NCBI RefSeq assembly: GCF_964019385.1
Contig: NC_088654.1
Coordinates: forward strand, 16,248,796 to 16,312,795
Direction: 5' to 3'
Length of the DNA: 64,000 nucleotides
From: Sycon ciliatum
Taxonomy: Eukaryota > Porifera > Calcarea > Leucosolenida > Sycettidae
Shown: positions 37,401-49,039 of the stretch, in pieces
How positions within the stretch are numbered: position 1 is the stretch's first letter
Layout of the letters: each line of letters opens with the position of its first letter
Program-made: the position numbers and the translations under genes
Notes under the pieces: generated by a model
What the model saw: the letters and a program-made list of their open reading frames with translations, nothing else
Databases searched by the model: none
What the model was told of the DNA's origin: nothing

Positions 37401-38504
37401 AAAAGGATTCTGTGAAATGAGTTGTGTCTGTTGCATTGCCCAGGGAAAGAGTGTGTTTGCTCACCACTTCTCTTTTACGCTTCGATAATGTACATGTAGT
37501 TATAACTGTTCAAAGTAGCAGGAAACAAGGGTCCTTTGGCAGAGTTATTGAAGTCAACTTTTCAGCGGAATCTGTTCCCCATATAAATAGAATTGCAAAC
37601 GTCCTCACCCACACTAATGTTTTCATCCGCAGCACTGATGTGTATTACCGCTATCTGTTTATTATGATGAAGTTTTGTTTCCCTGAAACGTGTAGTTATC
37701 CTCTCCAGTAGTCTCCAGTAGTCTCCCGTTCACTCTCATTAAAGGCCCTCGTTAAATTCCTGCTCTGTTGGTTCTGTTGGGTAGTCCTGTTAACAGCAAG
37801 AGTGTGGCTAAAGTCAGCAGTATGACACAGACCTACTGTCAAAATGCCGTGGTATAAATCAATGTTAGTACAAGTACGTGTGCATTTCGTAATGCCCATT
37901 GTGACGTCAGTAGAGAAGAGACAGTGATGCGGGTGATGGATACAGTAACACACATTGTGCGACCATGTAGTGCGCAAGGGATTTTGTTTCTACTGAAGCC
38001 ACAGTCTACTCATAAGAAGACGGGAGAGATGTAGCAGGACAACAGAACAATGGGAAGAGTAGGGCTCCAAGAACGAACGTGTGCTGGTGAGGCAAACCAA
38101 CAACAACGCCGACCTGTGGTCTCGGTGGTACCGCAAGCTTGCTCGCCATGAGCGTTAATGGGGAGAGGAGAGAAGACAAAATGGAGAGGGTATAGCAATG
38201 AAAACCTTAATGACTTGTTTACTTGTTCATGCACGTCCCCGGGGACTTGAGGGAAATCTCTTGTCCCATGTCACCCCTTGCCTTCTTGAGTGTAGCCACT
38301 TTTAGGCGAAAATATGGCACAAGCTGTGACAATCAGTGATCTGCGAAATATGCAGCTGTTTCGGATTTCGTGCATATCCACTTGGAAAGTGACAAGATCA
38401 ACACTTTAAAACGTACTCATTGGTGCCAACTTTTTGACTCTTGATCCTTTCTGATGTGATGCAAGCGAGCAAGTTTATTGCACCTAACACGGTGGTGTAG
38501 ATAG

Positions 38505-38848
38505 TACAGTGAAACCTGTGACTAACGACCACCCCTCGGGGCCAGAGGAAGCGGTCTTTAGCGGCAGGTGGTCCTTAGTTAGAGGTTTGCACCGCACAAC
38601 CATAATGTGAGACCGTCTGTGCCTGGCGACGTGGTCGGTAGTGCCAGGCTGGTCGCTAGTCACAGTGGCCTTTAGTTGCAGGTTTTACTGTAGTACCAGG
38701 CTGGTCGCTAGTCACGGTGGTCTTTAGTTGCAGGTTTTACTGTAGTACCAGGCTGGTCGCTAGTCACGGTGGTCTTTAGTTACAGGTTTTACTGTAGTAC
38801 CAGGCTGGTCGCTAGTCAAGGTGGTCTTTAGTTACAGGTTTTACTGTA
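38505..38848. mobile_element. MITE with tandem 60-bp units
   Basis: CAGTGAAACCTGTGACTAAC at the left, TTACAGGTTTTACTG at the right, TA-flanked. The unit TAGTACCAGGCTGGTCGCTA ... GGTTTTACTG is repeated about four times. Same family as 23516-23866. Confidence 0.8.
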
Positions 38849-39493
38849 TACTATTGGGAAGCATTTGTATTTGCACAGCTACACGTAAAAATAATGATGT
38901 ACATGTAAATTGTGGATGGGAGAGGATTTCGCGCATTGCTTTCGGCGCTGTAGACGTGCTCAGAACACCTGCTACACGCAATGATATACATGTACATCTA
39001 GGACCTCTCCCTTTCTTGTGAGCTATGAAGCCGAGACCTCTGGTCGGCGGAGCTTAATGGGCCCCACCACCATGCTCCATTATTCACCCCAGTGCCTGGA
39101 GATATGTGAATTTTGTAAAAAAAATGTACAGTTACATCCCTGCTCCTGGTAAGTCTTCCATCTTGCGATAACCATGATAACTGCTCGCATTATCGTGTTC
39201 ACGTATTTCAATCCTTTTCTCTGTTGATCAATGTTTTTGCTCTGAAGTGCTTTTACCTTCTCTACAACTTACAAGTGTAGTGACATATCAGTAGGGGTAA
39301 ATCTGGGACGACGTACTAAACACAGTAAGAGTGCGAAAGAGGTTGCGACATCGGCAGCGATTAGTGAAGAAAGTGTCTGCTCCAAACGTCAGAGCTCGCG
39401 CTTCATGCCGACTGACTTGGCATTTGACTGACTCACGACTGCGTCTGGAGCACCCGAGAAGCCCGTCGAACTTTCAAGAACGCACCACTCCTT

Positions 39494-39539
39494 GCTCAAT
39501 AGACAATGTTTCGGGGAATTCACCCCTCATCAGTTGATC
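39494..39539 (-). ncRNA. Hammerhead ribozyme, damaged stem III
   Basis: CTGATGA, stem II GGGG-TGAATT-CCCC and GAAA are intact, stem I is TCAA/TTGA, but stem III (CATTGTC) no longer pairs well. Confidence 0.6.
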
Positions 39540-39886
39540 TTGAGTAGGCTATTGAAATTTCTGCTCCGAGAGCGCTGCATTATGTAGTGCTCTCCGAGCC
39601 AAAGCATCACTAGGGATACCAACTTACAGTGACGCTCCGCTTTACAGCGCAACAAAGGATTGGAGGTGAAGGCGTTGCGAATCGCAAATGGCCCTCTACG
39701 TCTGCTCTCACGACTCCATGTTCGACACTGACTCACGCTGCTGCGTGGTGCTCACGAGGTACATGTATTTGTTGCGGCGCTAGAAGCGGAGCGTCACAGT
39801 AAGTTGGTATCCCTAGTGATGTTTTGGCTCGGACAGCACTACATAATGCAGTGCTCTCCGAGCAGAAATTTCAACAGCCTACTCAA

Positions 39887-39937
39887 GATCAACTGATGTG
39901 GGGTGAATTCCCCGAAACATTGTGTATATTGAGCAGT
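39887..39937 (+). ncRNA. Hammerhead ribozyme, damaged core
   Basis: As its partner at 39494, but the core reads CTGATGT and stem I has a TA insertion, so it is probably inactive. Confidence 0.6.
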
Positions 39938-41042
39938 GAGTGGTGCTTTCTTCCAGGTTTGCCGAGTGGAAGGTTAGGTTCGACGGGCTTCTCGTGTGCC
40001 AAGTCTGACGGCATGAAGCGCGAGCTCCGACGTTTGGAGCAGACACTTTCTTGACAGTAATAGTGATCAGTACGATGCGAGAGGTTTCTGGTTTCATGAA
40101 TACCCACTTGACAAGCGATTACCACTAATGCAATCACTGTCACATCATAGCAGAAAAAGAAAGTGAGTGACATCGGTTAGGTCTCTAGAGAACAGGTGTT
40201 TAAATGAGACCTTTAGCGGAAATACATCGCCCGAACCTGCACCAATGGCGAGTCGATACTGTGCGCTACTGTGCGACATGTAGCTAAATTTCGGTCAGTA
40301 GCGAGCCAGTGTGACTGACATTCACACTGATCATGTACTGTTGATCTGAAATGTCCTTCTAGTGTCAATGTGCTTGGGATGGTTTAGAGAACGGTGTTGT
40401 TTAAGCGAGCTAAAATCGGCTTGACAACTTGCAGCTCGAAGGCAACATGTACAGTGATGTACATAAAACTTCAAACATCAAACAAGCATGTACATGTACA
40501 TGTACATCCAACATCAAACAGTATAAATATGAGGATGAAAAAGTGTTTTTACTCCAAGTTCCACGCACTAAGCGATCATCCTCTTATTATTGTTTGAACT
40601 ACATGACATGTAGCTCTGCCGTTCGGTATTGAGCACTCTATTGGACAGCCTGGAACCTCTCTGTTTTACATCCAACATCAAATTAATACGTTTGGGTTCG
40701 ATCGGGTATTTAGGCCTGTTGCCAATGACGCAAGATTAGTGGAGCTCTCCAGGAGGACTAGATAAATCAGAGAAATGTCCTCTCCAGTAGTCTCCCGTTT
40801 ACTCCCATTAAAGACGCTCGTTACATTCCTGCTCTGTTGGTTCTGTTGGTTCTGTTGGTTCTGTTGGGTAGTCCTGCTAATAGCAAGAGTGTGGCTAAGT
40901 CAGCAGTATGACACAGGCGTACGGTAAAAAATGCCGTGGTATAAATCAATGTCGATACGTGCGTCCTCACAATGCCCATATCAAGTCACTAGAGAATAGA
41001 CAGTGATGCAGCATTGCAGGTAATGGATAAAGTAACACCAAG

Positions 41043-41072
41043 TGTACATGTACATGTACATGTACATGTACA
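41043..41072. repeat. (TACATG)n palindromic repeat
   Basis: About five TACATG units. Shorter runs of the same hexamer occur near 40485-40508, 43195-43214, 44926-44938 and 51974-51992. Confidence 0.9.
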
Positions 41073-41084
41073 TACCCCATACAC

Positions 41085-41222
41085 ACTTGAGAGGAATCAA
41101 AAGCGTTTCTGCTGTACTAGCAACTCTGAGTTTCACGGCTTTAACCGATCATCAGACAGCAACTTGCTGTCCGTGAAACTCAGAGTTACAGCAGAAACGC
41201 TTTTGATTCCTCTCAAGTGTGT
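41085..41222. mobile_element. Small inverted hammerhead-bearing insert
   Basis: AGAGGAATCAAAAGCG ... CAGCAGAAACGC are inverted arms around GATCATCAGACAGCAA. The left arm holds a hammerhead on the minus strand (41110-41161: CTGATGA, stem II CGG-TTAAAG-CCG, GAAA, stem III CTC-A-GAG, stem I TGCTGT/ACAGCA with a 6-bp insertion). The right arm lacks the CTGATGA part. Confidence 0.65.
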
Positions 41223-41403
41223 GTACTAGTACTATGCTCTGCATCTTGGTGTATTGAGCACTGTGACGAGCAATCACAACTCCCTTCGAGTTTACATACC
41301 ACGTTATTACAAATAGCGGAGTCCTCCGGATCGATAGAGTGCTCAATGCGGAAGCAGAGCAGTAACACACGAGTCACAGAAAAAACACGCGTCTTGATTG
41401 TCG

Positions 41404-41475
41404 TAACTTAAAGTTTCATGCCATATAGCAATCTTCAGAAGATTGCTATATGGCATGAAACTTTACGTGGTTTTT
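41404..41475. repeat. Perfect palindrome from a hammerhead unit
   Basis: AAAGTTTCATGCCATATAGC and onwards to a CTTCAGAAG centre, then the exact complement. The minus strand reads CTGAAGA ... TGC ... GCA ... GAAAC, the core of a hammerhead whose stem I was replaced by the inversion. Confidence 0.7.
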
Positions 41476-41927
41476 CTGTGACTCGTGTACCACATAATTA
41501 TGTAGTCTTGGCAACGCACACTGTGCGATCATGCAGTGTACAAGGGTATAGCAGTAATACCCCTTGATTACATTTTACTTGTTCATGCACTTCCCGGGGA
41601 CTCGAGAGAGAGAAACCTATCGTCCCATGTCACCCCTTGCCTTCTTGACTGTAGCCACTTTTAGGGGGTACACATGGGACGAGATGGGCCATTCAGTGAT
41701 CTGCGGATTATGCAGCTGTTTCGGGTTTCGTGCCTGTCCACTTGGCAAGTGACAAGATCAACACTTTAAAAACATACTCATCGGGGCTAAGTTTTTGAAT
41801 CTAGATCCATCCTGATGTGATGCACGCGAGCTTTATTGCGCCTTACAGCAGGGTATTAGGAAATTAGGGACCACATGCCTCGTACTGCTCTTCTCTCTCC
41901 GAAACTCCACACTTGCAAGCCCAAGTT

Positions 41928-41985
41928 GGTTAGAGTATTGCTTGCGAATAGCAAGGTCCCTGGTTCGATTCCCTGTGGTTTGACT
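41928..41985 (+). mobile_element. tRNA-like SINE head
   Basis: AGTTGGTTAGAGTATTGC (A box region), then GGTTCGATTCC (B box) 33 bp later. No complete acceptor stem. Confidence 0.5.
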
Positions 41986-42074
41986 GATGATTATTTTCCC
42001 CACTATAAAATGTGTACAAAACGCCATCACACACCCTTACAGAACAGAACAACAAGGACAATCAAAACTTGTTT

Positions 42075-42116
42075 GCTGCGACTTGAAGTTTCATGCTCTA
42101 GCAATCATCAGGCAAC
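42075..42116 (-). ncRNA. Type I hammerhead ribozyme (solitary)
   Basis: Minus strand: stem I GTTGC/GCAGC (one G-T wobble), CTGATGA, stem II TGC-TAGA-GCA, GAAA, stem III CTT-C-AAG, cleavage TC. Confidence 0.8.
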
Positions 42117-43044
42117 ATGAAGGTTGGGTGCCGAGCATGCCAGTATATATGCCAGGAGAAGGTATGAAAAGCTGTGAGAATGTAGGGGCTAGCGGTGTTA
42201 TCTTAGGCAGGAGGCTGTGTGCAGAGTGTGTGGTTGTTGAAGGCAGGGGCTAGCAGTGCAATGTTAGCGCAGAATGTGTGGCTGGTGTGGGCAGGAGGTG
42301 GTGAGCAATGTGTGTCGATGTTCTAGGCAGGAGGATATAGTCTAGAGCTAGCAGTGTGATATTAGCGCAGTGTACATGTGCACACACTCTTATAATTATA
42401 CGTGAAATACCTCTCCCTTTCATTTCTAATTTTACATACCTACTCGTTCTAAGCCTTCCAGTTTGCGATAATTTTATCGTGTTCACGTATTTTCTGTTCT
42501 TGTTTCTCTGTTGATCAGTCTTTTTCACTGCTCCGAAGTGCCCATTCTCTACAAGATTAGTGACATAGGGTAAAATCTGGGACAAGGTTAGACCATAATA
42601 ATTATAGTGATCAGTACAATGTGGAGAGGTTTCTGGTTTCAAGAATACTCACTTGACAAGCGATTACCACTTATGCAATCAGTGTCACATCAGGACTGAA
42701 CACACGTGCATGTGGTTTAAGGCCATCAACTGCAATTGACCTACTTGTCTTTGTACATACTAGTAGCAGTACTGTTCTTTCAATCAAATGAACCCCTCGC
42801 TCGATAGGCATATTGCCTTTGGGTCATTTCATAATCATAAAAATACTAATAATAATCTGGGCACGAGAGCACAATAAATACATGTACATGTAACTTGAGA
42901 ACTAGGACTAGAGTAGACTAGAAAAAGAAACTGAGCGATATCGGTTAGGGCAAGTGCTCTTAAAGAGCAGGTGTTGCGCTCAAGTTTAGACCCGCACGCA
43001 AATACATGTATACATTGCCCGATTACAGAACAGAACAACCAGGA

Positions 43045-43092
43045 CTTGTTTGCTGCTACTTCAAGTTTTATGCTCTCGCAATCATCAGGCAA
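43045..43092 (-). ncRNA. Hammerhead relic
   Basis: A related copy of 42075-42116 in which the GAAA core has become AAAA; stem I and stem III are otherwise kept. Probably inactive. Confidence 0.55.
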
Positions 43093-43282
43093 CACGATTA
43101 TGCAACAATTGCGAATCTGTATTGTGAGCTACTGAAAATTGGAATGTAGCTACTGCTCGGTCAGTGGCGAGCCCGTGTGACATTTACGTGGAGCATGTAC
43201 ATGTACATGTACATGACTGTACTACTAATCTGAAAGGTCCTTCTACGTTCTAGTACTTCTTGGGGTGGTTTAGGGATACTAG

Positions 43283-43815
43283 TAGGGCTGAACGGATAAT
43301 GCTCGAAAAGGTGGCAGATTCTGCTCGAAAAGCAGTGAAAATGGCACAACCATACAAACCTTATGGCGGGCAATTCCTCGAATTCTGCTCCATTTCTTTA
43401 TCTACATGTACATACCAAACATGCATGAGACACCGCACAATTACCCGGCTACCTGAGTTTAAGCATGCATGTGTACCATACGCCTGTATGGAGTAGTTCG
43501 AGTTGCTGCTGATCGCTCTGCTCTCCCTCCCCGTGCAGTTCAGTAATCCTCCCGTAGTATCACAGATACATCGTAATCTCTCTCTCCCCCGTTCCGTTTA
43601 CTCGCAGTTATTAGTATTCTATTCTCTTACTATGTGCTTCCATAGATTTTACTATGTTCTTCCAGAGCCACTTCTAGGCTAAGCCTTCGCCGTCATTTTA
43701 TTGGGTCGTCATCCCGTTTGAATGTGCGAAGTGAAATAAAAACCAACCAACCAACCAACAAGACTTACCAGAAAAAGTACCGAATTCTGCCAATTGTTCT
43801 GCCGGCATTATCCGC
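43283..43815. mobile_element. hAT MITE copy split by a (CCAA)n-tailed insert
   Basis: Inverted and diverged copy of the MITE at 24300-24502. Between CATGCATGAGA and CTTACCAGAAAAAG it is interrupted by about 330 bp (43430-43765) that ends in AATAAAAACCAACCAACC, a SINE- or LINE-like tail. Confidence 0.65.
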
Positions 43816-46205
43816 ATAATTATGCCTATTTTGAGAACGATGAGTGTATAACGAGCTATACTATAATGCACGTACCGGTACATATACTGTACACGTCGCT
43901 AGGCAGATAGTGGACTTGGCAACTTGTACCTCGACGGCAAAATACATACATTTAAAAGACACGAGAAAATGTGGGCACACGCTATGCGATCGAGTCCACC
44001 AACTAAACCAGTTTTTGAACAGTCAGACGTGCACAATCTAGCACGAAACTGACAAGGAGTACTGAGACATTCCACGGCATCAAAGTATGTTATTACAAAT
44101 AGTTAGTTCATCATTGTCTTCAACTAAGTACAGTACTGTAGGATACTGGCGTTCGGTTTGTTACAATTCGTCCTCGCAAAGCAGCCCCTTCATATTTCCA
44201 CCTCTGATAATATTGAGCCTCCCAAGTTGGGTGGTTGTTGCTTTGCGTTTTCGAATTGTGGTTTGACCGTTCTGTGTGGTCTTGCCGTTCCGTTATCGTA
44301 CCGAGCAAGCATTCCATGACGCTTTGGAATCATGTGCAGCGTGTGCTCGGCTCGATGGGGCTTACATTCCCCACTTTGGAATCAGCATTAATATCCATGA
44401 ACGTTCCAAGTTGGAATGCCGTTTGGTTAGCGCTATCGAGCAGTGCTCAAGTTGACTTTCATGAGTGTTTAATAAGACTGTTCAAAATCCGGTTTAGTTG
44501 GTGGACTCGACCCCATAACTTGTGCCCACACGCGCATGAGCAGTGCTGAAACCGAGACCCCTGGTCGGCTTAGCTGCTCTTGCCCCGCCTCCACTGTCTC
44601 GCCTGCCATCCCTATGTGCATCTCTGTGCGTTTTTGCCGGCGTTTGCATCATGATGGTTTGTGGTTATTTGTAAAACCATTTTCCATGTTACAATCTTTT
44701 CCTTGGCTCACCATCTGAGTTCTGAAAACTGCTTTAGGGCAGCTTTCTAAAAAGCGCTATTGGGGTCTAGTCTAGGCTCCGGCGGATTATTCCGCCGTAC
44801 GTATTGGCATAATTTGGTGGTTGAAAATGTGGGGAATAACTAATTATTTGGCATCCTTTCGGAGGTAAGAACATAGCAGGTACCTACAAGATTGTACCAC
44901 ACATCTAGTACATGAACATGTACATGTATGTTGGCTACACAATTCTGGACAATGCACGTGATCAGTGCTGGTGGTCTGCATGGCGAAGGGTTCGGAGGTC
45001 ATGCAGATAGTGCTTTCAATGAAAAGCAGGGTAGAAATCATGGCAATACATTAATGTATGCTCGAACTCATCTTCTTCAAAGTTCTTTCTCGCGTTGATA
45101 CAGTACATTTAGCAGAAGATGCAAATGAATCAGCCTTGATCAGGTATCCCGGGGCGGACGAGACAGTGACGGGTAGTCCGCAAAACTCCGCTATTATGCA
45201 TGTAACGAATTCATGACCTCTGGATTTTAGCAGCCATGACTGTGCAGGCTATGGATATTGCTCTAATAATTAAAAAAAGAACATGAGGTATAGTTGACGT
45301 TGGGTTATGATGGAAGGAGAGGAGGATATATGGGAGAGGTGAGCTGATTATTCGCAGGGCGAGCGTGACATCGGTTGGACGAGTATAACGATTACGAAGA
45401 CAGTGGAACATGATCATTTTCAAAAGTACATGTAACTCAAACTATTTTGGCAATGAACAAATCTGTTTACAAAAGAAGAAAAAAAGAGAGGTCAACTATT
45501 ATGTGAATACAATAACTAGTGTTTTCTCTTTTCTATACGTACATATATGGAAATGGCTTACTGGGGAGGTCCCAGCACTGGATGTTGTATCAAAGGTACG
45601 ACCTCGTAGCACGCCCTAAACCTAAAAAAAATTAAAAAATTGACTTGGGTCTGTGGGAGTGAGTGAGAGAACGCCCACTCCTGCCGTTGTGACAGATTCC
45701 AGGGCCACGTTGAAGGGCCCTATCTCACCACCCATGGCTGCTTCTGGACTTTTTTTAGGTTTGGATCCCGCGCACGGACAGAATGGGCAAGAAAATGTGA
45801 AAAAATTGTAAATGCATTTTTTTGGCTCCTGGGTGGCTCGCACACCGTGGCACTATGCCGGAATTTTGAGTTTTTCCGGCCTGGAAAGCCTGTCAGTGAG
45901 GCGCAAGAACTTTTAAAATCATGTCCAGACGGCCAGAATAGTGGCAGGAGTTTGTGGTGATAATTTCACTCAAATCCATTGAGAGACACCAAAGTCACGG
46001 TCCATTGAATGCCATATGAAATGTACGACCAGGCTGCTACCTTAATCATTCGACATGAACACTTTTTGAGGACTATGAGGAGCCCTGCTCTGGCTCTGGA
46101 GTCTGGACAACGAATGGTCACTGGCTGCAGCCAGTCCAGGTGATGACAGTCCAGATCACAACATTTAAAGCGTTTCCTCTCTCTCAATACAATGCAATGT
46201 ACATG
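43816..46205. other. No recognised gene
   Basis: Contains further pieces of the ACTGACAAGGAGTACTGAG / TTCCAAGTTGGAA repeat family (44030-44110, 44320-44440) and nothing that reads as an exon. Confidence 0.4.
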
Positions 46206-46352
46206 TACAGTAATGGCGACTGAAATCCGACCCCCTGAGCGCTGAGTTCACATTCTAGCGGTCTCTGTTTCGTAGTTTTACCATCCCGTGTTCGGTCTTT
46301 GCGATGTGAGCGCACCGCTCAGGGGGTCGGATTTCAGTTGCCAGTCATTGTA
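46206..46352. mobile_element. TA-flanked MITE, copy of 13521
   Basis: CAGTAATGGCGACTGAAATC at the left; CAGTTGCCAGTCATTG complement at the right; TA on both sides; the interior matches 13521-13665 inverted. Confidence 0.8.
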
Positions 46353-46639
46353 CATGCACGTGGCACGTTTCTGAACCTGCCATCACAACTAGTCGCAAGA
46401 GAAAGCGTCGTCAGGTTGGCGACATTCCGACAGAACTCTTCATGTGAACAACCCAGACACAGACTACTTCCTAACCTCGGTCACTCCTGCCTTGTGTCGC
46501 TCTCTTCCCCCCCCCCCCCCCAGAGCCAAACATAGCATAATCCATGCATCACAGTTGACATGATCCTAGAGTGTTCCTGTACGCACCCGCAGAAAGAGTG
46601 CACAGACCCTGGATTAGGGAGGATTGTAAGGAAGAAAGA

Positions 46640-46677
<38 letters not shown>

Positions 46678-46919
46678 AGATTAGCACTGCATCATGCGAC
46701 AAAAGGATGGCCCTTGGGAAGACGATAATGAGATGAATGGCGTAGGTATTGGTGTGATAAAAAACAATGACATGTGATTTTTTACTGGGAACACAACCCT
46801 ACAAAGAGACATGTGGAGACAAACACAAAACAACACACAGGGGATGCGGGGACGACGTGCCGATGTACATGGAGCAACTCGACCGACCAGAGGTCTGGGC
46901 GTTTGCGTTTAGCCCTTTC

Positions 46920-47668
46920 CCAAACGTGCTCAAAATATGCGCGTTCCTCAAAATATGCTGAAAAAGTGCTCTTTTTTCAGTGAAAACAGGCAAAAGTACT
47001 CTTTTTCCAGTGAAGGATAGCCATGATACATGTTCAGATATGAACCCAAGCTGAGAAATGAATACGCGCTGTTCTATTTATGGGTCCACGAGAGGCAAAA
47101 CAGGAAGTAAAGTTCAAAAAACCAACTTTTTGCAGCATTCTGTACACCGGGTACAAGCTTCACCAACTTGATGCCCCCCCCCCCCCCCCCCGAAAATGCG
47201 GCGTGCCAAGGCCCATCCACATCGAGCTCTCGGAAACTGTGCTCAAAAAGAGCGATATTCACCAAAACCCAATAAAGGGTGAAAGAAACGGGCTTTTCCA
47301 AAAGGGGCCAAAAAGGGCGCAAAAGGGTGAGCACCTTTGGGACAGGCAGGCACAGTGGGTTGGTCAAAGACCATGATTGAGATACGAGAGGTACCTGGTT
47401 CAAGTCCTGCCTGGGAGCGGTTTTTCCAGCCGTGCTGCTACCCACAGTCAACTGGGAACTTGTGACCAGGCACAAGGGGTACATGGATGCAGCTAAAGGG
47501 GTCGCTTTAGGCACTTGTGCCAGTGGTTGTGAGACTTACCCACTCACCCCCACCGTTAGGCGATGCATCTGCTGCTAGGGTTTATCGGGTGTTAGCGGCC
47601 GTCGTGAGTTCCCTTCGGGAACGGATACGATAATTTACTTTTACTTACTTACCTTTGGGACAGGGCTA
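46920..47668. mobile_element. hAT-type MITE interrupted by SINE
   Basis: TAGCCCTTTCCCAAACGTGC to its complement with exact 8-bp duplication TTTGCGTT (46912-46919 and 47669-47676). Without the SINE it is about 430 bp. Confidence 0.87.
47346..47650 (+). mobile_element. Full-length tRNA-derived SINE
   Basis: Exact 13-bp duplication ACCTTTGGGACAG (47333-47345 and 47651-47663). tRNA-like head with B box GGTTCAAGTCCTG, a body with GGGAACTTGTGACCAGGCAC, and a 3' tail of TTACTT repeats. A partner LINE is not identified. Confidence 0.88.
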
Positions 47669-48094
47669 TTTGCGTTGCAACCTGACATCGAAAAAGGGGG
47701 GGGGAGAGTTGCAGGGTCAAGTAGCAAAAATAATAATTTGGTGCGAGAACGCGGCGCTAATAATGCACCAAATAATAATTATAGACACATGCAAAAACTA
47801 AACCCTAAACCGGAAGGGAAAAAGATTGAAACGAACACTTGTATAGCAAAGCTATGCATGCATAAAAAATATCAAAAATACAAAGCTATGCATGCATGGT
47901 AGGTACATAAGAATTCTGATGAAGCTCCAAGAAGTGGAGAACCAGAACAACCAATAAAATCCATAGCAGACCAATGTTACGCAAGAGGTGCACAAATTAA
48001 AGCAAAATATAATAGGGCTGTTTCGTTGTTGAGAAGAAGTAGCGACGACCCGGCCATTATGGAATCCAATACACCACACCACCACATTGCGCTC

Positions 48095-48200
48095 TTGGCT
48101 AACCCAAACTCTGCACTCACATCACCCCATATCAATCCAACGTTATACACCGGAATTGTCCTCGCTGTGGTGATGGTGATGTGAGTGCAGAGTTTCGTGG
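48095..48200. repeat. Inverted repeat (ACTCTGCACTCACATCACC)
   Basis: AACTCTGCACTCACATCACC at 48100-48124 is inverted at 48170-48196. Next to it lies a degenerate hammerhead-like word with TCATCAG at 48213-48219. Confidence 0.7.
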
Positions 48201-49039
48201 TAAAACCCCGGCAATCATCAGACAACAAAACAATGCTACAGTACTGCTCACTGACATCCGATCGCGTGAAGCAAGTTTGTAGTTTGCGCCCTGTACCAAT
48301 TCACATCCCGATGTACGCACGGCCACAGCTGGGGTGTGACAGCGGATACAAAGAAAGTTGATAAGCAACGGGCTTGTAGTTTTTTTGTCTCTCAGTAAAC
48401 GAAAATTTAATAGACAATAGTAGTTGGAGCAGTAGTAACAGTAGAGCATAGACAGTCACACACGACAGAAACAAACAGACAATAGGATGGTACAGGGATC
48501 CAGTGTGTGTCAAGTACACCACAGTGAGGAGAGGAGAGAAAAGCACAGTTATAGAACAATTCTGAACATGGAATGCTTTCTTAAACAGAGCTACGACAGA
48601 TGGCAGTCCCATTTGTTTTCAGGCGACACCTCAAATAACCAACATTCAATACTCAGGCAACGAACGAACAAACAAAAGAATTAACACATTAAGACAATAT
48701 TACGCCGGAGGGGAGTAAATGAAATGCCACAGTTCAATATTATGAACTAAAAACAAGACTATGAATGAGAAACCGGTCCCGGACACAAACTGTGTGCAGC
48801 AGTTCAGTTCAACTGAGACCATTTCTGAAAGCAAGGGAAATGTAATATGAATGGGACACGTGCAGGAGTCCGCTGTAATTGTGTCTGCATGTTATCTTCG
48901 TGTAAGCAAAGAATAGCCGGGCTTGATGGGGCATACATGATGCCAAAATATGAGCTGTGAGGTGAATGTGTCATGCTGATGCTTGATGATGATGCACGTG
49001 CTGTTGTTTGGTGACTGGATCGGTCTTCCTCTAATCCCC

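Larger units (their letters stand above)
39334..40053. mobile_element. Inverted-dimer retrozyme, diverged
   Basis: 720 bp with two inverted halves meeting near 39740, flanked by ACAGTAAGAGTG (39322-39333) and ACAGTAATAGTG (40054-40065), 11 of 12 identical. Words such as GGGGTGAATTCCCCGAAAC, GGTATCCCTAGTGATG and GCTTCTCGTG are shared with the element at 56533-57535. The duplicated segment B carries no insertion at the matching point (about 42600). Confidence 0.82.
37690..43300. repeat. Tandem segmental duplication, about 2.6 kb each
   Basis: Copy A (about 37690-40330) and copy B (about 40775-43280) align in order: CTCCAGTAGTCTCCCGTT, TGCTCTGTTGGTTCTGTTGG, GACAGTGATGC, TTCATGCACTTCCC..., GATTACCACT...TGCAATCA, and AGGTCCTTCTA. 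Copy A has an extra MITE (38505-38848) and a retrozyme (39334-40053); copy B has several hammerhead-bearing inserts. Confidence 0.8.
46468..47775. repeat. Segmental duplicate of 62666-63706
   Basis: From CTTCCTAACCTCGGTCACTC to CGCGGCGCTAATAATGCACC the two segments match with few changes, both holding poly-C, (GA)n and a hAT MITE. This copy alone has a SINE in the MITE. Confidence 0.9.

Noticed and set aside
48190..48235. Hammerhead-like word near TCATCAG
   Set aside because: CTGATGA and GAAA are present on the minus strand but stem II is poor and no stem III/cleavage site or stem I partner fits.
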